From Sphingomonas glacialis (GTDB taxonomy: Bacteria > Pseudomonadota > Alphaproteobacteria > Sphingomonadales > Sphingomonadaceae), in the NCBI RefSeq assembly GCF_014653575.1, contig NZ_BNAQ01000011.1, positions 1-64,000 on the forward strand: DNA of 64,000 nt, given 5' to 3'. Position numbers and translations under genes: made by a program. The notes beneath the pieces were generated by a model, which saw only the letters and a list, made by a program, of their open reading frames with translations, ran no database searches and was not told the origin of the DNA. Positions 34,401 through 42,284 of the stretch are shown piece by piece. Numbering within the stretch: the stretch's first letter is position 1; each line of letters opens with the position of its first letter.

Positions 34401-34647
34401 GGGTCATCTCAAGCCCGGGGATACCGGCCAGCGCTGTCTCGACCGGGTACGTCACTTGCTTTTCGATATCGACCGGTCCGAGCGTCGGCACGAACGCGCT
34501 GACCTGGACCTGCCGGTTGGTGACGTCCGGCACCGCATCGATCGGCAACCTGGTGATCTGCCAAGCCCCGAAACCGATGACGACGAGCGTGAGGAAGGCG
34601 ACAAGCCAGCGAAAGCGGACCGACGTCGATAGGATGCGTTCGATCAT
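31405..34647 (-). CDS. czcA: CzcA-like heavy-metal RND efflux permease (1080 aa)
   Basis: A full-length heavy-metal-efflux RND permease. Transmembrane segment 4 has DFGLIVDGAVIIVEN, the CzcA signature for divalent cations (Co, Zn, Cd) with the Asp and Glu needed for proton coupling. An insert near residues 145-185 (WKHPDGKGPEHVDGKPGWQ) is seen in CzcA/CnrA-type pumps. It exports divalent metals with CzcB and CzcC. The ATG overlaps the czcB stop by four bases. Confidence 0.92.
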   Translation of the reverse strand: MIERILSTSVRFRWLVAFLTLVVIGFGAWQITRLPIDAVPDVTNRQVQVSAFVPTLGPVDIEKQVTYPVETALAGIPGLEMTRSISRNGFSQVTAVFTDATDIYFARQQVSERLTQAKDNLPPGVQPNLGPLSTGLGEIFFYSIAWKHPDGKGPEHVDGKPGWQSDGSYLTPEGERLTTPLARAAYLRTVQDWIIRPQMRNVKGVAGVDSNGGYIKQYLIEPNLNALASYGISITELAAAMERANLSAGSNYVRRAGESFLVRADARLKSIEDIQEAVVATRNGVPVRVKDVGQVVIGGAVRTGSGSRMGSEAVISTVLMQVGENSRIVATSVADKLKQIKKTLPPDVFAEPVYNRSKLVDATIATVEKNLTEGALLVIVILFLLLGNVRAALITAAVIPITMLMTAAGMNALRVSGNLMSLGALDFGLIVDGAVIIVENALRHLAERQQEEGRLLTLEERLETTTTSAKEMIRPTVYGQLIIFLVFTPLLTFQGVEGKTFSPMALTLMIALACAFILSLTFVPALIAIVIKGRVSETEVRPIRWFKERYAPVLTRAVARPVPFILGGAGVLAAAVFCFGFLGEEFMPHLDEKDITVTNFRVPSASIEQSTEIQMRLEDALKTLPEVALVFSKNGNADLGTDPMPPNASDTYVIPKPQDEWPAGVKTKDDVIRRIEERMKSVIGNRTEIQQPIQMRFNELIAGVRADVAIKLYGDDLDAMNAQASRIAAAVRSIPGAGDVSVEQTSGSPTFDVQIDRQAAARLGLSVEEVANTVATALGGREAGVVFEGDRRFNVVVRLPDAQRDDIDTLGSIPVMLPTTDGQTARSIPLREVVRFRYTEGLNQISRENGKRMVTVQVNVRDRDLGGFVKDAQAKVAAMQLPAGMYTDWGGTFQSLQSARLRLALVVPICFAAIFALLYMALGGFVPAAIVFSAVPMGLAGGVFALLLRGIPFSITAAVGFIALSGVAVLNGLVMMSAIKRRREEGEDEDQAIADGAMERVRPVLMTALVASLGFVPMALATGTGAEVQRPLATVVIGGLITSTVLTLLVLPAITAWAARFTARRRDRTPTRQGTPVPAE

Positions 34648-35804
34648 TCCTCGCCCCCCTCGTTCTTCTCGAGTTCGGCTTTGATGAGAAAGGCGTTGGT
34701 CGTGGCGATCGGCGTGCCTGCGGCAAGGCCATCTGCGATTGAGACCATGCCGGCCGAGCGATTTGCTACGCGGACGGTCTGCGCCTTGAAGCCCTTGGCG
34801 GTGCGAACGAACACGACAGTTCGATCGCCGAGCGTCTGTACGGCATCTTGCGGGACCATGACGCCGCCTTTGGCGGCACCGCCACTGGCGAAGATCCGCG
34901 CCTGAACAAGCTGGCCGGGGGCGAGCGTGCTGGTCCCGGCTGTCGGCGTGATGACAACCGTGGAGGTACGCGACTGCGGATCGACAACGCCCGTCGACGC
35001 ACGCACGCGCCCCTCGACAGTGCGTCCATCGGTCGTGGTCAGCTCGACCCGATCACCCGCCCGAACACGGCCGGCGTCTACCAGCGGCACGCTGGCAGTG
35101 ATCTGAAGTTGGCGCGGATCGGCAACGCGAAACAGCTCGGTTTCCGCCGCGACGAATTGACCGAGGTTAGCGGCCTCGCTGGTGACGCGACCCGCAACCG
35201 GACTGACGATCGCAACCGAACGGCCATCGGCCGATACGCGCGCAGCGCCTGCGGCGGCACTGGCACGACGAGCGTCAGCCTGGGCGACCGAGAGGTTCGC
35301 CTGCGCGGACTCGAAGTCGGCACGGGGGCTGACGCCCTGTGCCAGCAGCGAGCGCTCGCGGGCGAGTTGCTTGGATGCGAGCGTCACGCGCGCCGACGCC
35401 GACGCACGATCGGCGACGATCTGGGAGGCATCCCGACTTTCGACCAGCGCGAGCGTCTGCCCTGCCCGAACGGGATCACCGATACGCGCGAAAATGCGCG
35501 TGACGGTGCCCGGCGCGCGGGCAGTCAGGACCGCCTCGGCATCGGGGGTCGCCTCGACGGTCGCAGATGCGAGGACCGCGGCATCCAGTTCGCCGGTTGC
35601 GGCAGGCGCAACGGTGATCTGCGACGTAGCGATAGCTTGCGGCGTGATAGTGAGCGTGCCGACTGGTTTGGCTGGTGCGGCTTTTTCAATCGGTGCTGGA
35701 GCGGGGGCGGGAGATTGAGTGAGACGGGCGGCGCCGAAGCCGAGCGCCGCGGCGGCGACCAGCCCAACGGCTGCGCCTGTGTAAAGACGATTGCGATCGG
35801 TCAT
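34644..35804 (-). CDS. czcB: CzcB-like RND periplasmic adaptor (386 aa)
   Basis: An N-terminal anchor (YTGAAVGLVAAAALGFGAARL) followed by a barrel-sandwich half-motif (ARAPGTVTRIFARIGDPVRAGQTLALV), a coiled hairpin rich in Ala/Arg, and beta-barrel domains. It lacks the HMBD motif that CusB has in this window. It joins CzcA to CzcC. The gene overlaps both neighbours by four bases. Confidence 0.9.
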   Translation of the reverse strand: MTDRNRLYTGAAVGLVAAAALGFGAARLTQSPAPAPAPIEKAAPAKPVGTLTITPQAIATSQITVAPAATGELDAAVLASATVEATPDAEAVLTARAPGTVTRIFARIGDPVRAGQTLALVESRDASQIVADRASASARVTLASKQLARERSLLAQGVSPRADFESAQANLSVAQADARRASAAAGAARVSADGRSVAIVSPVAGRVTSEAANLGQFVAAETELFRVADPRQLQITASVPLVDAGRVRAGDRVELTTTDGRTVEGRVRASTGVVDPQSRTSTVVITPTAGTSTLAPGQLVQARIFASGGAAKGGVMVPQDAVQTLGDRTVVFVRTAKGFKAQTVRVANRSAGMVSIADGLAAGTPIATTNAFLIKAELEKNEGGEE

Positions 35805-37060
35805 TGGACCGGTTCTCCGGTAATGGTGAGGCCCTGCCGGCGGGCAAAGTCGATCCGGGCGTTGAAACGCGCGGCAGTGGCATCAACGACGACACCTTCC
35901 GCGAGCCCGAGGTTGCGGCGCGCGGCGATCAACTCGATTAGCGGGGACTTGCCCGCTCCGTAGGCGATCCGCGCAAGGCGATATGCCTCCTGCGCTGTTG
36001 CCAGTGTGCGGGCAGCGGCTGCGGCACGAGCGTCAGCGGCCCCGATCAGTGCGCCGGCAGTGCGGGCGTTCGCCTCGGCGTCGAGCCGGACAACCGCTGC
36101 ACGGGCCTCCGCACCCTGTAGCTCGGCTTGTGCCGCGGCGATGTTACCCTTGTTACGGTCGAAGAAAGGCAACAGGATCGCGACGCCTGCGACGACGGCA
36201 GGTCCGCTTGCGAGGCGCACCTGGCGGACGCCCAACTGCGCGGTGATGTTAGGGATCGCGAGCCGCTGTTGAACCGCCACCTGACGTGCGGCGGCCTCCC
36301 GCTCGGCGTCGGCCACCCGTACCGCAGTCGATTGCAGCGGATCGACAGGGCCGCTGGCGGGTCGCGCTTCGAGCCGATCGAGCAACGATTCCGAGACACC
36401 GGTGAAGGGCGTGAGCGATCCTGCCAGTGCCGACAGACGCGCAAGCGCGACCGTTCTCTGTGCACGCGCGTCCTCGAGGTCGGCCTGGACGGTGTTCAAT
36501 TCCGTCTCAGCCTGGACCTGTCGAAGCCGCGCTTCCTTGCCCGCGTCGACGAGCGCGCGCGCGACCTTGAGATCGCCGGACGCGGCCTCCAGATTTGCCT
36601 CCGCGAGACCGATCCTGCGTTCGGCGATCTCGGCCCCGGCATAGGCACGCGCCAGTTCGGTCGCGTAGCCAAGTCGCCCGTCCAACCCTCGGGCCTGGGC
36701 GGCAACGACGCCGGCTTCGCCGGCAGCGATCCTCGCGGACCGCTTGCCGCCAAGCTCAATGGGCTGGTCGACCTGAAAGGTTGTTTGCTGCTGGTCGGTC
36801 GCGTTACGCGTCCTGTCGCCGATGAAGTTCTCGGCATAGACGCTCAGGGACGGATTGAGCCGGGCGCGTGCCTGTTGGGCAAGACCTTGTGCGCGCGCGA
36901 CGTCGGCATCGAGCGCCGTCACCCGCGGATTATCGCGGGCTTGGCGAAGAAGTTGAGCATAGGGCGGCGCGGATTGCGACCACGCCGCGCCCGCGGGCAT
37001 CAACGCCGCGAGACTGCCGAGCAGCACGAACGCGCGCTGTTGGCCATGATGACCGTTCAT
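35801..37060 (-). CDS. czcC: CzcC-like outer-membrane efflux protein (419 aa)
   Basis: A TolC-superfamily protein with a signal peptide (RAFVLLGSLAALMPAGAAWSQ) and two long helical repeats (LYAENF...QQTTFQVDQPIELGGKRSARIAAGEAG, later GAGKSPLIELIAARRNLGLAEG). It forms the outer-membrane exit of the Czc pump. I chose the ATG at 37058-37060, with GGAGGATC upstream. The longer frame is a shadow of the preceding small gene. Confidence 0.88.
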   Translation of the reverse strand: MNGHHGQQRAFVLLGSLAALMPAGAAWSQSAPPYAQLLRQARDNPRVTALDADVARAQGLAQQARARLNPSLSVYAENFIGDRTRNATDQQQTTFQVDQPIELGGKRSARIAAGEAGVVAAQARGLDGRLGYATELARAYAGAEIAERRIGLAEANLEAASGDLKVARALVDAGKEARLRQVQAETELNTVQADLEDARAQRTVALARLSALAGSLTPFTGVSESLLDRLEARPASGPVDPLQSTAVRVADAEREAAARQVAVQQRLAIPNITAQLGVRQVRLASGPAVVAGVAILLPFFDRNKGNIAAAQAELQGAEARAAVVRLDAEANARTAGALIGAADARAAAAARTLATAQEAYRLARIAYGAGKSPLIELIAARRNLGLAEGVVVDATAARFNARIDFARRQGLTITGEPVQ

Positions 37061-37113
37061 GTTCTTTGATCCTCCAGGGGGAAAGCCTTGCGGCGCACAA
37101 GCGCCGGAGAGGC

Positions 37114-37458
37114 TCAGCCCTGGGGTGGTCTCAATGGCCCGGAAGGATCGCTGCCAGCGCGAAAGAGGGTAACGAACGGGAGCCAAGCTTGATCGGCGAG
37201 CCCCTGTAGCACCGTCGCGACCGGCTGAGCCTCGATCGATACGAGGGAGGCGGTGGCATGGGCGACGACGTGGATCGGACCGTCGGGGTCGGCCTTCTTA
37301 TGACGGCCATTACTTTGCCCGATCGATACGGCGTGGATCGGATCGGTGTCGTCAACTACCGCGCTATGCCAGCTCGACAGTGCGAACACGCCAAGGATCG
37401 CCGCGAAGGCGAGCAGCGCGCCAAAAAGCGAGAAGCCGGGGCGACGCACCGTCATCAT
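37114..37458 (-). CDS. Small membrane-anchored protein upstream of czcC (114 aa)
   Basis: One N-terminal membrane segment (FSLFGALLAFAAILGVFALSSW) and a periplasmic part with several His residues (HSAVVDDTDPIHAVS, GRHKKADPDGPIHVVAHA). I do not recognise the family. Position before czcC recalls CzcI-type accessory proteins, but I see no clear similarity. The start lies one base beyond the DUF3147 stop. Confidence 0.6.
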   Translation of the reverse strand: MMTVRRPGFSLFGALLAFAAILGVFALSSWHSAVVDDTDPIHAVSIGQSNGRHKKADPDGPIHVVAHATASLVSIEAQPVATVLQGLADQAWLPFVTLFRAGSDPSGPLRPPQG

Positions 37459-37459
37459 A

Positions 37460-37810
37460 TCAGAGGCGAAACCCGAACCGGGGCGCCAGCAAGGTCATCG
37501 CCAAATAGAGCACTATTGTCAGTATACACCCAAGCGTCAGCGCAAGCCAGAAGGGGAGGCCGGAGCGCAACAGCGCGGGGATGAGGAGAAACATCGGCAG
37601 CGACGGAATGACGTACCAGAACGTCGCACCAGCATGCGCCGCCATATTCTCGGCGTCGGGCTTGTCGCGCCATAGCCAAATCATGCCGAGGACAGAGACG
37701 AGCGGCAGCGAGGCGATCAGCGCACCGAAGCCGGGAAAACGCTTCGCCACCTCCGACGCCGCGGCGATCAGGATACCGGAGATGAGGGCTTTGACGGCGA
37801 GGTAGAACAT
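37460..37810 (-). CDS. DUF3147-family membrane protein (116 aa)
   Basis: Four hydrophobic helices with the family pattern (KALISGILIAAASEVAKRFPGFGALIASLPLVSVLGMIWLW, then GATFWYVIPSLPMFLLIPALLRSGLPFW). DUF3147 proteins often sit in metal-resistance operons; their function is unknown. Its start overlaps the DUF1289 stop. Confidence 0.8.
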   Translation of the reverse strand: MFYLAVKALISGILIAAASEVAKRFPGFGALIASLPLVSVLGMIWLWRDKPDAENMAAHAGATFWYVIPSLPMFLLIPALLRSGLPFWLALTLGCILTIVLYLAMTLLAPRFGFRL

Positions 37811-38001
37811 CAGCGCGCACCGTCCTTGGCAAGGCGGGTACTCAGTTTCGCCAGACGCTGCGGCAGGTCGCTTGCGACGCGCCGTGCGTCGCCAGGCCGG
37901 AGGTTACGCCAGCGGCGGACTTCCTCGCGCGTGCGACCGCAGCCCTGACACCAACCGGTTCGGGCGTCGAAACCGCAGAGTTCAACACATGGCGAACGCA
38001 T
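37810..38001 (-). CDS. DUF1289-family Cys-rich protein (63 aa)
   Basis: The four Cys residues in SPCVELCGFDARTGWCQGCGRT give the DUF1289 metal-binding pattern, followed by a basic helix (REEVRRWRNLRPGDARRVASDL). These proteins are thought to bind a metal or Fe-S cluster; the role is unknown. It overlaps the genes on both sides by one base. Confidence 0.85.
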   Translation of the reverse strand: MRSPCVELCGFDARTGWCQGCGRTREEVRRWRNLRPGDARRVASDLPQRLAKLSTRLAKDGAR

Positions 38002-39131
38002 CAGATCGCGCCGATGCGGCTGAGTCCGCTCAAGCCGGAATAGGCCATATAGCTCGCGATTATGATCATCAGACCAGCCGATGCGTACGGTGCCTTGCGC
38101 GCGAAATCACCGAAGCCGGACCAGCGCTTCTGAATCTGATTGACGCTGAGGGCAGCAATGACGCCTGCGCTGACCATCGTCACCGCCAAGCCGACGCTGA
38201 ACGCGCTGACCAACACTACACCCAGCGAGAGGCGCTTGAGTTGGAGGCAGAGCAGGAGAACGGTGACGGCTGCGGGGCAGGGGATAAGCCCACCCGTGAG
38301 GCCAAACAGCGCGATCTGGCCGGTCGTCACCTTCCGGTCGGCGAAACGGCGACTGATGTCGGAGGCATGGGCGCGCTCGTGGGCGTCCATGTAGGCATCG
38401 TCGCCCGTCACCTTGAGGCCGTCCGTCGGCGCCCCATGGTCGTGACCGTGATCGTGTTCGGCGAATGTGAGATCGTAGTCGTGGCTGTGACCGCCATGTC
38501 CGAGCGATACCCGCGCTGCAAAGGCGTGCGGCTCGGGGATCTCTTCAACGCTCTCGATAAAGTCGCCGCGATCGACGAAGCGGAAGGTCTGCGACCGTCC
38601 CTCGTCGCGGGTCGTGGTGACGGTCACGTCGTCAGCCTTCCAACCGCCCTTGCCGAAGCGCGCGCGCCAGCGAGGCGGTACGCCGTCCTCGAAGATTTCG
38701 AGACGCATCATGCCGTGGCCGGTATCAATTGAGCGAACCTCATCCTCGCCATGATGATGGTGATCGTGCGCCGCTTCCGCCTTCTGGTCCGCACGCGTGC
38801 GCCAGACCATCCAGAGGCCGATGCCAAGTACGATGACCGCAGAGCCGAGTAACAGGTAAGGCTCGGTCGTCTCGGTGTTGATGCCGCGGCCGAGATACTG
38901 CCCGCCGAGCGCGATCCCCCAAACGATCGCAGTATGCGACAACGCTGCGCAAAGGCCGAGTAGCACGGCTTGGCCGACAGTGCCGCGCACCGCGATAATG
39001 AACGCGGCCATCATCGTTTTGGAATGACCGGGCTCCAAACCATGCAACGCGCCCAGCAGCAACGCGCTCGGGATGAACAGCCAAAGGTTCGTGCTACCCT
39101 GCTGAATGAGGTCTGCAAACGAGGTCATCAT
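38001..39131 (-). CDS. rcnA: RcnA/NicO-family nickel-cobalt exporter (376 aa)
   Basis: The N-terminal membrane segment contains GALHGLEPGHSKTMMAAF, the NicO/RcnA signature with His and Asp/Glu ligands. A cytoplasmic loop is rich in His (HDHHHHGEDE, HGGHSHDYDLTFAEHDHGHDHG). The C-terminal part has LTGGLIPCPAAVTVLLLCL. It exports Ni(II) and Co(II). I chose the first ATG of MMTSF at 39129-39131, with CGGGAAAT upstream; the 235-residue frame extension runs through the regulator region and is not real. It is the first gene of the long Ni/Co/Zn operon. Confidence 0.88.
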   Translation of the reverse strand: MMTSFADLIQQGSTNLWLFIPSALLLGALHGLEPGHSKTMMAAFIIAVRGTVGQAVLLGLCAALSHTAIVWGIALGGQYLGRGINTETTEPYLLLGSAVIVLGIGLWMVWRTRADQKAEAAHDHHHHGEDEVRSIDTGHGMMRLEIFEDGVPPRWRARFGKGGWKADDVTVTTTRDEGRSQTFRFVDRGDFIESVEEIPEPHAFAARVSLGHGGHSHDYDLTFAEHDHGHDHGAPTDGLKVTGDDAYMDAHERAHASDISRRFADRKVTTGQIALFGLTGGLIPCPAAVTVLLLCLQLKRLSLGVVLVSAFSVGLAVTMVSAGVIAALSVNQIQKRWSGFGDFARKAPYASAGLMIIIASYMAYSGLSGLSRIGAI

Positions 39132-39193
39132 ATTTCCCGATGTTTCAGAGCGTCCAAACGATAGCTGTGCATGGGTGCCGAGATCGGGCTTCT

Positions 39194-39238
39194 GTATCCC
39201 CCCAGGGGGATCAAGTCCATCCCCCTGGGGGGGGATAC
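39194..39238. promoter_or_regulatory. Paired G-tract operator between rcnA and its regulator
   Basis: GTATCCCCCCAGGGGGAT is followed by nine bases and then by its near-perfect inverse, which has two more G residues. Each half also contains a C-run/G-run dyad. RcnR and CsoR-family proteins bind such G-tract inverted repeats (RcnR: TACT, six G, N, AGTA). It lies midway between the divergent rcnA-like and rcnR-like genes. Confidence 0.75.
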
Positions 39239-39275
39239 TCGACAATCGTTCAAGGAATGTCCTACATGGGGTGAC

Positions 39276-39545
39276 ATGGCCCACAGCGATCATTCCAGTC
39301 ATCCTGCGATCATCAAGCGGCTGAACCGTGCGAACGGCCACCTTCGCAGCATCGTCAGCATGATCGAGGAGGAGCGCCCCTGCGTCGACATCGCGCAACA
39401 ACTTCAGGCGGTCGAGAATGCTATCGCCAGCGCCAAGCGCGCGCTGATCAACGACCATATCGACCATTGCCTCGTCCACGCCGAAGAGGGCGAAGGGACC
39501 AAGGCCGCGGCGGAGCAGTTCCGAGCAATCTCGAAATATTGGTAG
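39276..39545 (+). CDS. rcnR: RcnR/CsoR-family metal-responsive repressor (89 aa)
   Basis: An all-helical DUF156 protein with the family pattern IIKRLNRANGHLRSIVSMIEEERPCVDIAQQLQAVENAI and a His-rich C-terminal part (INDHIDHCLVHAEEG). The conserved Cys and His ligands, with an extra His-rich N-terminus (AHSDHSSHP), fit a Ni/Co-sensing RcnR better than a copper-sensing CsoR. The ATG at 39276 gives the usual length; upstream codons run through the operator. It represses the divergent operon through the G-tract site. Confidence 0.87.
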   Translation: MAHSDHSSHPAIIKRLNRANGHLRSIVSMIEEERPCVDIAQQLQAVENAIASAKRALINDHIDHCLVHAEEGEGTKAAAEQFRAISKYW

Positions 39546-39582
39546 AAGCGCCGCTCCCTCGCTCTGCGGGGGAGCGGCGCTT
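39546..39582 (+). terminator. Intrinsic terminator after the rcnR-like gene
   Basis: AAGCGCCGCTCCC pairs with GGGAGCGGCGCTT (13 base pairs), then GATTCTCT. It directly follows the stop codon. The T-tract is poor but the stem is strong. Confidence 0.65.
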
Positions 39583-39934
39583 GATTCTCTGGCCCTAGTC
39601 GACGCGTAAGGTGGCGCCCCTGATCGGGTCACGCGGCCGCGTTTATCTGCTGCACGCCCTCGGCACCCATCCGGGGCAACAGCCAACCGGCTGCGGTCTG
39701 TGCCTGCGCCACGGCCATAGCCCCGGCGAGCAGGACCGGAGTTGCCCTCCGCGTACCCGTTCGATTTCCTCGCAGTGAGGGCCGACGGGGATCGATGTGC
39801 CTTATCCACGATGGAAAAGTGTCCAAAGGATCTCACATTGGGTTTTTATAACGCGGCCGCATCGATGGCCCAATGTAGGGTGGTGTACCAATCCGAGGTG
39901 CTCAACGCAGAGCAACTTTGAGAAAGGACTGATA
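39583..39934. other. Intergenic stretch (about 350 bp)
   Basis: A 65-codon minus-strand frame (39629-39826) has a signal-like run (TPVLLAGAMAVAQAQ) but no ribosome site and is probably not real. The right end (about 39820-39934) is AT-richer and probably carries the promoter of the PepSY gene and the first two-component system. Confidence 0.45.
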
Positions 39935-40228
39935 ATGAACAAGCTTCCGCTCTTCGCCATGGCCGCCGCCGCTGCCGGTTTGGTTCCCGCCATGGCCGTT
40001 GCCGCGCCGAACAAACCAGCGGCTAAATTGTCGATGGCACAGGCGCGCGCGATCGCGCTCAGCAAGGCACCCGGCAAAGTCGCCGATGCCGAGTATGAAA
40101 AAGAAGGTGGCGGTTGGCGCTATTCTTTCGACATCCGACAGGGAGCGCGCATCCACGAAATCGGTGTCGACGCCAATACTGGACGTATCGTCGAAGACAA
40201 ATTTGAAGGTCTGAATGCAAAGGACTGA
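39935..40228 (+). CDS. PepSY-domain periplasmic protein (97 aa)
   Basis: A signal peptide (MNKLPLFAMAAAAAGLVPAMAVAAP) precedes one PepSY domain (LSMAQARAIALSKAPGKVADAEYEKEGGGWRYSFDIRQG, then VDANTGRIVEDK). Such small PepSY proteins often travel with two-component systems and may adjust the sensor kinase. The ATG follows GAAAGGACTGATA. The response-regulator gene starts 30 bases after its stop. Confidence 0.85.
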   Translation: MNKLPLFAMAAAAAGLVPAMAVAAPNKPAAKLSMAQARAIALSKAPGKVADAEYEKEGGGWRYSFDIRQGARIHEIGVDANTGRIVEDKFEGLNAKD

Positions 40229-40258
40229 CACTTTGTCCTTCGTCGCTGCCGCGATCAG

Positions 40259-40936
40259 ATGCGCATCCTGATCGCAGAAGATGATGATGATTTGGCCGAG
40301 TTCCTCGAGCATTCGCTCGGCGAACTCGGCCACGTCGTCACGTGCGTCCGGTCGGGGTTGGATGCATTGCATTTTGGTTCGGTCGAGGTGTTTGAGGTAG
40401 CAATCCTTGACCGAATGTTGCCTGGAATGGACGGCGTCGAAATCCTGAAGCGATGGCGGGCTGCGGACATCGTGACCCCGGTCCTTATGCTAACTGCTCT
40501 TGGTGGAATCGCGGACCGTGTTGGCGGACTCAATGCGGGCGCAGACGACTATCTCGTCAAGCCCTTTGTCTTTTCGGAACTCGCTGCCCGCCTCGCGGCA
40601 CTGGCGCGCCGCCCTACGATCCGCGAGCCGCAGACGCAGTTTACCGTGGGCGACGTGACGCTGGATCTTCTCGACCGCAACGTGAAACGCGCTGGTCGCG
40701 ACATCGCCTTGCAGCCACGGGAATTTGCTTTGCTTGAGCAGCTGATGCGTCACGCTGGGCGTATCGTCACCCGGACTATGTTTCTGGAGACAATCTGGGG
40801 ATATCATTTCGACCCCAAAACGAACATCGTCGACAGCCACCTCAGTCGCATGCGGGCGAAGTTGAATTTCGACTTTGATTTCGATCCGATCGAGACTGTG
40901 CGCGGCGTAGGATATAGGATACGCACCGATGCCTGA
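40259..40936 (+). CDS. OmpR-family response regulator (first two-component system)
   Basis: A receiver domain with acidic pocket EDDDD at 7-11, phosphorylated D51 (ILDRMLPGMDG) and K101 (YLVKPF), then a winged-helix DNA-binding domain (LQPREFALLEQLMRHAGRIVTRTMFLETIWGYHFDPKTNIVDSHLSRMR). The closest look is CzcR/CusR-type. It overlaps the kinase gene by eight bases. Likely targets are the pump genes downstream and the PepSY gene. Confidence 0.9.
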   Translation: MRILIAEDDDDLAEFLEHSLGELGHVVTCVRSGLDALHFGSVEVFEVAILDRMLPGMDGVEILKRWRAADIVTPVLMLTALGGIADRVGGLNAGADDYLVKPFVFSELAARLAALARRPTIREPQTQFTVGDVTLDLLDRNVKRAGRDIALQPREFALLEQLMRHAGRIVTRTMFLETIWGYHFDPKTNIVDSHLSRMRAKLNFDFDFDPIETVRGVGYRIRTDA

Positions 40937-42284
40937 ACGTCGCTCCAGTGCGGCGTATCGGATCGCATTCACCTATTCAGCTGGGTTCGCGTTGCTAGTG
41001 GCCGTTTTGGGGGCGATCGTCTTCCTGGCGGCCGATCGAAGCTTCAGGCAGCAGCAGGATGCCGCAATCGCCGAGGAGTCCGCGTCGCTCTTGCGGGATT
41101 ATCGCGATGAAGGCCTCGGCGATCTTCGCGAGCGGATCGATGCGCGCGAAGCCAGCCATTCGACCAATTCGTTCAGCTACGCCCTCTTCGACGGTGCAGG
41201 CAAGCGCATCGCCGGCGGCCTGAATACCAAACCGAAGGGCTCAGGGTGGCACGACATTGTCTTTGTCGATCCCGAGGAGGGGGCTGATCCGGCGCGAGCC
41301 CTAGCCACGAACCTGCCTGAAAACATTACCTTGATGGTGGCGGCGGATACGGAAGCGCTGGAGCGGATCGACCATACGATCCTCGTGCTGTTCGGCGGTG
41401 CATTCGTTCTTGTCCTCACCGCCGGCGCCGCAGGAGCGTTGATCCTAGGGGGCTATCTGCGCCATCGGCTCGGCCGGATCAGCGGGACCGCGCGCACCGT
41501 GATGGCCGGCGATTTCAGCCAGCGGATGCCGGTCAGCGCGCGCAACGACGAGTTCGACGCTGTATCTGCATCGCTGAACGCGATGCTCGACCGCATCGCC
41601 CTTCTTCTGGAAAATTTGCAGCAGGTTTCCAGCGATCTCGCGCACGATTTGCGTACGCCTCTGGTCCGGATGCGCAATGGACTTGAGCGCGCGCTCGCGG
41701 ACGATGCGCCGCGCGGAACACAGCAGACGGCCATTCAGGCCGCGCTTCGGGAAAGCGATGATCTGCTCGACTTGTTCGCCGCGATACTGCGGATTTCGGA
41801 AGTCGAAGGCGGGGAGCTGATAAAATCGTTTGCACCCGTCGATCTCGTCGCCTTGGTTCAGGACGTCTGCGAAAGCTGTGAACCTGCGGTCGTAGACGGC
41901 GGACGCACTCTTCGGTGTACCATCGAAGGTTCGGTCTTCGTCGCTGCGGACCGGGAACTGCTGGCGCAGGCGATCATCAATCTCCTTGAAAATGCGCAAA
42001 TCCATACGCAGACCGGAACGAAGATCACGATCGAGATGGTGCACGACGAAGCGTCAGCCAGCATCATCGTCTCCGATAATGGAACGGGTGTCGCCGTGGC
42101 CGACCATGACCGCATACTGCGCCGGTTCGTACGACTAGATGCCAGCCGGACCACCCCTGGCAACGGTCTGGGTCTAAATCTCGTATCGGCCATCGTGATG
42201 TTGCATGGAGGCGGCGTCACTCTGTCCGACAACGAACCAGGGCTGCGCGTCACAATTAACTTGCCGAGGCTGCTCGAACGATGA
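40929..42284 (+). CDS. Sensor histidine kinase (first two-component system)
   Basis: Two membrane segments (about 17-37 and 155-180) flank a periplasmic sensor region. HAMP follows, then the H box (SSDLAHDLRTPLVRM), N box (NLLENAQIHT), G1 (DNGTGVA) and G2 (GNGLGLNL). All catalytic motifs are present. The periplasmic part has no Cys or His cluster that would identify a metal. It overlaps the outer-membrane gene by four bases, so sensor and pump are one transcript. Confidence 0.9.
   Translation: MPERRSSAAYRIAFTYSAGFALLVAVLGAIVFLAADRSFRQQQDAAIAEESASLLRDYRDEGLGDLRERIDAREASHSTNSFSYALFDGAGKRIAGGLNTKPKGSGWHDIVFVDPEEGADPARALATNLPENITLMVAADTEALERIDHTILVLFGGAFVLVLTAGAAGALILGGYLRHRLGRISGTARTVMAGDFSQRMPVSARNDEFDAVSASLNAMLDRIALLLENLQQVSSDLAHDLRTPLVRMRNGLERALADDAPRGTQQTAIQAALRESDDLLDLFAAILRISEVEGGELIKSFAPVDLVALVQDVCESCEPAVVDGGRTLRCTIEGSVFVAADRELLAQAIINLLENAQIHTQTGTKITIEMVHDEASASIIVSDNGTGVAVADHDRILRRFVRLDASRTTPGNGLGLNLVSAIVMLHGGGVTLSDNEPGLRVTINLPRLLER

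Noticed and set aside
39629..39826. 65-codon frame with a signal-peptide-like segment
   Set aside because: No ribosome site and no recognisable mature domain. It lies in the promoter-side region of the PepSY gene.
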